Positions 58,217-64,000 of a DNA stretch of 64,000 nucleotides are shown here, piece after piece (the first letter of the stretch is position 1; each line of letters opens with the position of its first letter). The translations under genes and the position numbers were made by a program. The stretch is from assembly GCA_043392685.1 (NCBI GenBank), contig JBHZGM010000001.1; one strand, written 5' to 3'. The DNA comes from Metapseudomonas sp043392685 (GTDB lineage Bacteria; Pseudomonadota; Gammaproteobacteria; Pseudomonadales; Pseudomonadaceae). The notes below the pieces were generated by a model, which had not been told where the DNA came from, ran no database searches, and saw nothing but the letters and a program-made list of their open reading frames with translations.

Positions 58217-59887
58217 ATGAGCATGCTGAAAGACCCGTCCAACAAGTACCGTCCGTTCCCGGCCATCAACCTGCCTGACCGTACCTGGCCGTCGAAGACC
58301 ATCACCGAGGTACCGATCTGGTGCAGCTCCGACCTGCGCGACGGCAACCAGTCGCTGATCGAGCCGATGGACGCGCAGAAGAAGATGCGTTTCTTCAAGA
58401 CCCTGGTGCAGGTGGGCCTGAAGGAAATCGAGGTGGCCTTCCCGTCCGCCTCGGACACCGATTTCAACTTCGTCCGCGAGCTGATCGAAGGCGGCCACAT
58501 TCCGGATGACGTGACCATCCAGGTACTGACCCAGGCCCGCGAAGACCTGATCACCCGCACCTTCGAGTCCCTGAAGGGCGCGAAGAAGGCCATCGTCCAC
58601 GTCTACAACGCCACCGCACCGTCCTTCCGCCGCATCGTCTTCAACCAGGACAAGGCCGGCGTGGTCGACATCGCCGTGAAGGCCGCCACCCTGATCAAGG
58701 AACTGGCCGCCAAACAGCCGGAAACCGAATGGACCTTCCAGTACTCCCCGGAAATCTTCAGCTCCACCGAGCTGGAGTTCGCAGTGGAAGTCTGCGACGC
58801 AGTGATCAACGTCTGGCAGCCGACGCCCGAGAAGAAGATCATCCTCAACCTGCCGGCCACCGTGGAATGCGCCACGCCGAACGTGTACGCCGACCAGATC
58901 GAATGGTTCGGTCGCCACATCAGCCGTCGTGATTCGGTGATCATCAGTCTGCATACCCACAACGACCGCGGTACCGGCGTGGCCGCCACCGAACTGGGCC
59001 TGATGGCCGGCGCCGACCGCGTGGAAGGCTGCCTGTTCGGCAACGGCGAGCGCACCGGCAACGTCGACCTGGTGACCCTGGCGCTGAACATGTACACCCA
59101 GGGCCTGCACCCGCAGCTGGACTTCTCCGACATCGACGCCGTGCGCAAGGTGGTCGAGGAATGCAACCAGCTGCCGGTCCACCCGCGTCACCCCTACGTG
59201 GGCGACCTGGTGCACACCGCCTTCTCCGGCTCCCACCAGGACGCCATCCGCAAGGGCTTCGCCCAGCAGAAGGAAGACGCCATCTGGGAAGTACCCTACC
59301 TGCCGATCGACCCGGCCGACATCGGCCGCAGCTACGAGGCGGTGATCCGCGTGAACAGCCAGTCCGGCAAGGGTGGCATCACCTTCCTGCTGGAGCAGGA
59401 GTACGGCATCAGCCTGCCGCGCCGCATGCAGATCGAATTCAGCCAGGTGGTGCAGAAGGAGACCGATCGCCTGGGCCTGGAAATGACCGCCGAGCAGATC
59501 TACAAGCTGCTGGACGCCGAGTACCTGCAGGCCAACACTCCGTTCGCCCTGAAGGGCCATCGCCTGCAGGAAGAGAACGGCACCAGCGCCGTGGATATCG
59601 AAGTCCAGGTCAAGGGTGAGACCCAGCACCTGCGCGGTATGGGCAAGGGCCCGCTGGAAGCCCTGGTGGCCAGCCTGCCGGTGAAGGTGGAGATCATGGA
59701 CTATTCCGAGCACGCCATCGGCGCCGGCACCAACGCCAAGGCCGCGGCCTACATCGAGCTGCGCGTCAACGGCGGTCGTGCCCTGCACGGTATCGGCATC
59801 GACGAGAATCTCACCACCGCCAGCTTCCGCGCCCTGTTCAGCGCCCTCAACCGCGCCCTGAGCCAGGCCGAGGCTGAAGCGGCCTGA
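58217..59887 (+). CDS. leuA: 2-isopropylmalate synthase LeuA
   Basis: A 556-residue enzyme condensing 2-oxoisovalerate with acetyl-CoA, the first step of leucine synthesis. It is the long LeuA2-type seen in Pseudomonas. The DRE-TIM catalytic motif LRDGNQSLIEP is at residues about 41-51. Metal ligands HTHNDRG follow later, and GNGERTGNVDL is the second HMGL signature. The C-terminal regulatory (leucine feedback) domain starts about residue 420 and ends with GIDENLTTASFRA. The start has an AAGGA site 8 nt upstream. It stands alone and ends in a terminator. Confidence 0.96.
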   Translation: MSMLKDPSNKYRPFPAINLPDRTWPSKTITEVPIWCSSDLRDGNQSLIEPMDAQKKMRFFKTLVQVGLKEIEVAFPSASDTDFNFVRELIEGGHIPDDVTIQVLTQAREDLITRTFESLKGAKKAIVHVYNATAPSFRRIVFNQDKAGVVDIAVKAATLIKELAAKQPETEWTFQYSPEIFSSTELEFAVEVCDAVINVWQPTPEKKIILNLPATVECATPNVYADQIEWFGRHISRRDSVIISLHTHNDRGTGVAATELGLMAGADRVEGCLFGNGERTGNVDLVTLALNMYTQGLHPQLDFSDIDAVRKVVEECNQLPVHPRHPYVGDLVHTAFSGSHQDAIRKGFAQQKEDAIWEVPYLPIDPADIGRSYEAVIRVNSQSGKGGITFLLEQEYGISLPRRMQIEFSQVVQKETDRLGLEMTAEQIYKLLDAEYLQANTPFALKGHRLQEENGTSAVDIEVQVKGETQHLRGMGKGPLEALVASLPVKVEIMDYSEHAIGAGTNAKAAAYIELRVNGGRALHGIGIDENLTTASFRALFSALNRALSQAEAEAA

Positions 59888-59908
59888 GGCTGAGGCTGCA
59901 ATGAATAA

Positions 59909-59930
59909 CCCCGCCGTCCGGCGGGGTTTT
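59909..59930 (+). terminator. Rho-independent terminator after leuA
   Basis: CCCCGCC-GTCC-GGCGGGG followed by TTTTCTTTT. Confidence 0.93.
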
Positions 59931-59948
59931 CTTTTGTGGCAACATTGT

Positions 59949-59978
59949 GAGAGCGAATTCTTTCGCGAATAGATTCGC
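59949..59978. repeat. REP-like fragment after leuA
   Basis: GAGAGCGAATTCTTTCGCGA then ATAGATTCGC, related to the arms of the REPIN at 50172 (GGCGAATGAATTCGC). Confidence 0.45.
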
Positions 59979-60012
59979 TAAAACAGACAGAGCTTCAGAT
60001 CCGGGAAGAAGG

Positions 60013-60378
60013 CTATCCCTGCTGCTGCCAGTGGCACTTGCCCCAGGCGCACATGGAATCCAGTACCGGCTTCAGGCTGCTGCCGTGCTCCGTCAGGCGG
60101 TATTCGACCCGCGGCGGCACTTCGGCATAGACGGTGCGCGAAACGATGCCGTCGCGCTCCAGCTCGCGCAGTTGCTGGGTCAGCATTTTCTCGGTGATGC
60201 CAGGCACCAGCCGCTTGAGCTCGGAGAAGCGCCGCGACTCGGGGATCAGGTGATAGACCAGCAGCGACTTCCACTTGCCGCCGATCACCGCCAGGGTGAC
60301 TTCCACCGGCGTGTTGTAGACCTTCTCCCCCGCCACCAGCAGGTTGCCGTCGGCCGGTAGCGGCTTGTGTTCGCTCAT
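60013..60378 (-). CDS. HxlR-family transcriptional regulator
   Basis: A 121-residue winged-helix repressor/activator. The HxlR core is VTLAVIGGKWKSLLVYHLIP (about residues 26-45), then RRFSELKRLVPGITEKMLTQ with the recognition helix and LRELERDGIVSRTVY as the wing. PPRVEYRLTEHG follows in the usual place. The ATG at 60378 (MSEHKPL) is used. It starts 13 nt after the nitrilase-like gene on the same strand and may be cotranscribed. Ligand unknown; family members respond to aldehydes, quinones or oxidants through Cys. Confidence 0.88.
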   Translation of the reverse strand: MSEHKPLPADGNLLVAGEKVYNTPVEVTLAVIGGKWKSLLVYHLIPESRRFSELKRLVPGITEKMLTQQLRELERDGIVSRTVYAEVPPRVEYRLTEHGSSLKPVLDSMCAWGKCHWQQQG

Positions 60379-60391
60379 GGTCGCTCCGGGC

Positions 60392-61186
60392 TCAGAGGTG
60401 CAAGTCGAAGGCGTCCGCGTCGCGCATCGCCGGGAAGCGCTCGCGGTATGCCGCCAGTTGCGAAGCGGACAGGCTGGCAAAGAACACGCCGTCGCCATCG
60501 CCGGCGTTCAGCAGACTCTCGCCCTGGAAATCCAGCACCTGACTGTCGCCGCTGTAGCCGTGGCCCTTGCCATCGGTCCCCACGCGGTTCACCGCCGCGA
60601 CAAAGCACAGGTTCTCGATGGCGCGCGCCGGCAGCAGGCGGTTCCAGTGATGGCGACGGGCCGCTGGCCAGTTGGCGGTGTAGAGCAGCAGGTCAGTGTC
60701 GTGCGGATCGCGGCTCCACACCGGGAAGCGCAGGTCGTAGCAGATCAGCGGACGCACCCGCCAGCCCTTGAGCTCGAACAGCGCCTGGGTTTCGCCCGGC
60801 GTGTAGTGCTTGTGTTCGCCGGCCATGCGGAACAGGTGGCGCTTGTCGTAATGCAGGACTTCGCCGTCCGGGCGGGCCCAGAGCAGGCGGTTGCGATGGC
60901 TGCCGTCGGCGGCCTGGATGATGAGGCTGCCGGTGATCACCGCATCCAGGCGCCTGGCCTGCTCACGCAGCCAGGCATGGGTCGGGCCCTGCTCGGGCTC
61001 GGCGAGAGCCGCCGAATCCATGGAAAAGCCGGTGGTGAACATCTCCGGCAGGACGATCAGGTCCGCCCCCTTCGCCTGCTCCAGCAAGGCTTCGAAGTGC
61101 GCGTGGTTGGCGGAGCAGTCGTGCCAGGCCAGGGCGGTCTGCACCAAGGCCAGCTTGAGGTCGGGCAAGGTGGTCAGATCGCGCAT
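60392..61186 (-). CDS. Omega-amidase-type nitrilase-superfamily hydrolase
   Basis: A 264-residue carbon-nitrogen hydrolase similar to YafV/Nit2 omega-amidase. The Glu-Lys-Cys triad fits: Glu in VLPEMFTTGFSM (about 48), Lys in HYDKRHLFRM (about 115), Cys in RPLICYDLRFPVW (about 148). Omega-amidases hydrolyse alpha-ketoglutaramate or alpha-ketosuccinamate made by transaminases. Here its start overlaps the end of a methionine/glutamine-type aminotransferase by 13 nt, matching that coupling. Role assignment rests on family and neighbours. Confidence 0.88.
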   Translation of the reverse strand: MRDLTTLPDLKLALVQTALAWHDCSANHAHFEALLEQAKGADLIVLPEMFTTGFSMDSAALAEPEQGPTHAWLREQARRLDAVITGSLIIQAADGSHRNRLLWARPDGEVLHYDKRHLFRMAGEHKHYTPGETQALFELKGWRVRPLICYDLRFPVWSRDPHDTDLLLYTANWPAARRHHWNRLLPARAIENLCFVAAVNRVGTDGKGHGYSGDSQVLDFQGESLLNAGDGDGVFFASLSASQLAAYRERFPAMRDADAFDLHL

Positions 61187-62322
61187 AGCTTTTCCGCCGC
61201 CTGACGCAGCGTCTCCTCACGTTTGGCGAAGCAGAAGCGCACCAGACGCAGGTCCTTGGGCGCCTGCTGGTAGAACACCGAAACCGGGATGGCGGCGACG
61301 CCATGCTCGCGGGTCAGCCACTCGGACATGGCCACGTCATCCAGGTCGTCGCGGATGGCGCTGTAGTCCACCAGTTGGAAGTAGGTGCCGGCGGCACGGG
61401 TGAAGCCGAAGCGCGAGCCGGCCAGCAGGTCGCAGAACAGGTCGCGCTTGGCCTGGTAGAAGGCCGGCAGCTCGGCCAGGTGCTCCGGATGCGCCGCCAT
61501 GAAGTCGGCCAGCGCCCACTGCAGCGGCGTAACGCCACAGAAGTTCACGTACTGGTGGACCTTGCGCAGCTCGGCAGAGAGCGCCGGCGGGGCGACCACG
61601 TAGCCGGTCTTCCAGCCGGTGACGTGATAGGTCTTGCCGAAGGAGCTGACCACGAAGGCGCGGGCGTAGAGCTCGTCATGGGCGAGCACGCTGACGTGGC
61701 TGACGCCGTCGAACACCAGATGCTCGTAGACCTCGTCCGACACCAAGTAGATATCGCGATCACGGATCAGCTCGGCCAACTGGTCCAGTTCGGCGCGGGA
61801 AATCAGCGCGCCGCTGGGGTTGTGCGGGCTGTTGAGGATGATCATGCGGGTGCGCGGGCTGAGGGCGTCGCGCATGCGCTGCCAGTCGATGGAGAAGCCC
61901 GGCAGTGCCAACGGCACATGCACGCAGCGGCCACCGGCCAGCTCCACGGACGGCTCGTAGCTGTCGTAGCAGGGATCGAGGACGATCACCTCGTCGCCGG
62001 CGCGGACCACCGCCTGGATGGCGCAGAAGATGGCTTCGGTGGCGCCGGGAGTGATGGTCACTTCGGCATCGGCGCTGACCGCACGGCCATAGAAAGTGGC
62101 CACCTTGGCTGCCACCTGTTCGCGCAGCGCAGGCAGGCCGGTCATCGGGGCGTATTGGTTATGTCCGGCGGCGATGTGCCGACCGACCGCATCGCACAGG
62201 GCGGCTGGCGCGGAGAAATCCGGGAAGCCCTGGGACAGGTTGATGGCGCCGACTTCTGCGGCGAGCTGGGACATTTGGGTGAAGATGGTGGTGCCGACGT
62301 TGGGCAGCTTGCTGGTGATCAT
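61174..62322 (-). CDS. Methionine-type PLP aminotransferase (YbdL-like)
   Basis: A 382-residue class I/II aminotransferase of the YbdL/KAT (methionine, glutamine) type. The PLP lysine is in SSFGKTYHVTGWKTG (about residue 234). Other fold-type I landmarks: GATEAIFCAIQAVV, NSPHNPSG, YLVSDEVYEHLVFDG, and the C-terminal Arg in DLRLVRFCFAKREE that binds the substrate carboxyl. ATG 62322 (MITSKLPNVG) is the family start. Upstream is a REP-like stretch. It leads a probable operon with an omega-amidase gene and an HxlR regulator. Confidence 0.92.
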   Translation of the reverse strand: MITSKLPNVGTTIFTQMSQLAAEVGAINLSQGFPDFSAPAALCDAVGRHIAAGHNQYAPMTGLPALREQVAAKVATFYGRAVSADAEVTITPGATEAIFCAIQAVVRAGDEVIVLDPCYDSYEPSVELAGGRCVHVPLALPGFSIDWQRMRDALSPRTRMIILNSPHNPSGALISRAELDQLAELIRDRDIYLVSDEVYEHLVFDGVSHVSVLAHDELYARAFVVSSFGKTYHVTGWKTGYVVAPPALSAELRKVHQYVNFCGVTPLQWALADFMAAHPEHLAELPAFYQAKRDLFCDLLAGSRFGFTRAAGTYFQLVDYSAIRDDLDDVAMSEWLTREHGVAAIPVSVFYQQAPKDLRLVRFCFAKREETLRQAAEKLCAI

Positions 62323-62404
62323 TGCAATCCGGCTAATGGCGACTGGGAAGTGGGCCATAGCTTAAGCCCTGAGGGATTTCGCCACCACAGGAATGCCCCT
62401 TGCC

Positions 62405-62468
62405 GGAGCGCGCTCTGCCCGCGAAACCTTGTGCCTGCCCGATTCGCGAGCAGAGCTCGCTCCTACGA
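62405..62468. repeat. REP-like sequence between aminotransferase and der
   Basis: GAGCGCGCTCTGCCCGCGAA near the left and ATTCGCGAGCAGAGCTCGCT with CCTACGAAAGG at the right, similar to the end at 20265-20290. Confidence 0.5.
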
Positions 62469-62491
62469 AAGGCAGGTTTCACCCGCCAAGT

Positions 62492-62520
62492 AAAAAGGGC
62501 GCCCCGGGGCGCCCTCTTCT
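62492..62520 (-). terminator. Rho-independent terminator of der
   Basis: GGGCGCCCC/GGGGCGCCC is an 18-bp perfect palindrome with A5 upstream on the plus strand, giving T5 on the minus strand, 17 nt after the der stop. Confidence 0.85.
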
Positions 62521-62531
62521 TCCAGCCGGTA

Positions 62532-64000
62532 TCAGCGCTTCTTGTCGCGGCGCTTCTTCTCGGCCTTCTTGTGGTGCGACATGAGGCGGCGCTTCTTGTT
62601 CACCTGGCGCTCGGTGAGGGTGTTCTTCTTGCCCTCGTACGGGTTCTCGCCGCCCTTGTACTCGATGCGGATCGGCGTGCCGACCAGCTTGAGCACGCGC
62701 CTGTAGGTATTCTCCAGGTAGCGCGTGTAGGACTTGGGCACCGATTCCACCTGGTTGCCGTGGATCACGATCAGCGGCGGGTTGGCCCCGCCCAGGTGGG
62801 CGTAGCGCAGCTTGATGCGGCGGCCGTTGATCAGCGGCGGCTGGTGTTCCTGCACCGCGTCCTCGAGGATCTGCGTCAGGCGGCTGGTGGGCCAGCGGGT
62901 GATGGCGGAGCGGAACGACTCCTGCACCGACCTGTACAGGTGGCCGACGCCGGTGCCATGCAGCGCGGAGATGAAGTGGATGTCGGCGAAGTCGACGAAG
63001 AACAGCCGGCGCTCCAGCTCGGTTTTCACGTAGTCGCGCTCGCTGGGCTCCATGCCGTCCCACTTGTTCAGGGCGATGACCAGCGCACGGCCGGTTTCCA
63101 GCACGAAGCCCAGCAGGTTGAGGTCGTGCTCGACCACACCCTCGCGGGCGTCCATCACGAAGATCACCACGTTGGCGTCCTGGATGGCCTGCAGGGTTTT
63201 CACCACCGAGAACTTTTCCACAGCCTCGAAGATCTTGCCGCGGCGACGCACGCCGGCGGTATCGATCAGGGTGTACTTCTCTTCGTTGCGCTCGAAGGGG
63301 ATGTAGATGCTGTCGCGGGTCGTGCCGGCCTGGTCGTAAACGATCACCCGATCTTCACCGAGCATGCGGTTGACCAGGGTGGACTTGCCGACATTGGGCC
63401 GACCGATGATGGCGATCTTGATGCCGTCCTTCTCGCTCGGACCCGGAATGCGCTTGGCTTCTTCGCCTTCGGCGACTTCCTCAGCGCTGGCCGCTTCCTC
63501 TTCGTCGGCGCCTTCGTCACGCGGGAACTCGCCCAGCGCGACCTGCAGCATCTGGCTGATGCCACGGCCGTGAGCGGCAGCGATCGGCAGTGCGTCGCCC
63601 AGGCCCAGGGGACTGAACTCGGCGCGTGCGATGTCCGGGTCAACGGTGTCGACCTTGTTGGCCACTAGGAAGCTGCGCTTGTTCCGCTTGCGCAGGTGCT
63701 CGGCGATCATCTGGTCGGCGGCGGTCATGCCGGCGCGCGAGTCGACCATGAAGAGCACCGCATCGGCTTCTTCGATGGCCTGCAGCGACTGCTCGGCCAT
63801 CTTCGCGTCGATGCCTTCCTCATCGCCCGAGATACCCCCGGTGTCGATGACGATATAGGTGCGACCCTGCCATTTCGCCTCGCCGTACTGGCGGTCACGG
63901 GTCAGACCCGCGTATTCCGCGACAATCGCGTTGCGGGTCTTGGTCAGGCGGTTGAACAGGGTGGACTTGCCGACGTTGGGCCGACCCACCAGGGCAATTA
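62532..64000 (-). CDS. der: GTPase Der (EngA), N-terminus outside window
   Basis: A ribosome-assembly GTPase for 50S maturation. At least 489 residues are visible and only the first few are missing past the window edge. Two tandem GTPase domains are present: G1 motifs GRPNVGKSTLFNR and GRPNVGKSTLVNR, G3 DTGG and DTAG, and G4 NKVD and NKWD. A C-terminal KH-like domain (about residues 375-460) follows, and a basic tail of Lys/Arg (KKAEKKRRDKKR) ends the protein. An acidic linker between the GTPase domains (DEGADEEEAASAEEVAEG) is longer than in E. coli. Confidence 0.95.
   Translation of the reverse strand, partial: IALVGRPNVGKSTLFNRLTKTRNAIVAEYAGLTRDRQYGEAKWQGRTYIVIDTGGISGDEEGIDAKMAEQSLQAIEEADAVLFMVDSRAGMTAADQMIAEHLRKRNKRSFLVANKVDTVDPDIARAEFSPLGLGDALPIAAAHGRGISQMLQVALGEFPRDEGADEEEAASAEEVAEGEEAKRIPGPSEKDGIKIAIIGRPNVGKSTLVNRMLGEDRVIVYDQAGTTRDSIYIPFERNEEKYTLIDTAGVRRRGKIFEAVEKFSVVKTLQAIQDANVVIFVMDAREGVVEHDLNLLGFVLETGRALVIALNKWDGMEPSERDYVKTELERRLFFVDFADIHFISALHGTGVGHLYRSVQESFRSAITRWPTSRLTQILEDAVQEHQPPLINGRRIKLRYAHLGGANPPLIVIHGNQVESVPKSYTRYLENTYRRVLKLVGTPIRIEYKGGENPYEGKKNTLTERQVNKKRRLMSHHKKAEKKRRDKKR

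Overview
The window is a stretch of Pseudomonas chromosome: GC-rich coding sequence, a complete alginate operon in the order algD-8-44-K-E-G-X-L-I-J-F-A, and many neighbours in the order familiar from the genus (rhlB / acyl-CoA synthetase / carboxylesterase / aapJQMP; moaEDC / PhoH-like; yaaA / algD; purL / mltF / tadA / multicopper oxidase / guaAB). The proteins closely resemble those of the P. aeruginosa and P. putida lineages, but the species cannot be fixed from the sequence. I see no tRNA, rRNA, insertion sequence, prophage or CRISPR array.

Layout. 1-3.5 kb: overlapping DUF4350 (cut by the window edge), MoxR ATPase and DUF58 genes. 3.6-10.4 kb, minus strand: RhlB helicase, M19 dipeptidase, a cyclic-nucleotide-binding/GGDEF protein, an acyl-CoA synthetase and a carboxylesterase. 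10.4-15.1 kb: the aapJQMP amino-acid ABC transporter behind a strong sigma-54 (-24/-12) match. 15.1-19 kb, minus: a basic amino-acid binding protein, moaCDE and a PIN-PhoH ATPase. 19.3-20.1 kb: yaaA. 20.1-37.2 kb: the alginate operon with a long AT-rich control region holding a near-perfect AlgU (sigma-22) promoter and an AlgR box. 37.3-41.5 kb: two small membrane or unknown proteins, an SDR, a divergent EamA exporter/AraC regulator pair and a YqfO-like protein. 41.9-47.9 kb: purL divergent from mltF, then tadA. 47.9-50.2 kb: a Tat-exported multicopper oxidase (CumA-like) divergent from a Tat-exported intradiol dioxygenase-like protein. 50.4-53.5 kb: guaBA with a clear sigma-70 promoter. 53.7-57.9 kb: a zinc-ribbon protein of unknown role, xseA, an M23 peptidase and an MscS-family channel. 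58.1-59.9 kb: leuA preceded by a candidate leucine-rich leader peptide. 60-64 kb, minus: HxlR regulator, omega-amidase-like nitrilase, methionine-type aminotransferase and der (cut by the window edge).

How the genes work together. The alginate block is a full pathway. AlgA and AlgD make GDP-mannuronate. Alg8/Alg44 polymerise it under c-di-GMP control through the Alg44 PilZ domain. AlgK/AlgE form the outer-membrane exit, AlgG epimerises, AlgX/I/J/F acetylate and AlgL degrades stray polymer. The cyclic-nucleotide-binding GGDEF protein could feed c-di-GMP into the cell, but no link to Alg44 is shown. purL, guaA and guaB are purine synthesis genes on one strand, interrupted by mltF and the oxidase pair.

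Non-coding structure is the less expected part: REPIN-like repeats, a dispersed 25-35 bp element and CTCTCCC palindromes, several of which sit inside the alginate operon. No wholly new multi-gene system stands out. The best leads are the divergent Tat-exported oxidase/dioxygenase pair, the leuA leader, the sigma-54 site upstream of aapJ and the architecture of the algD control region.
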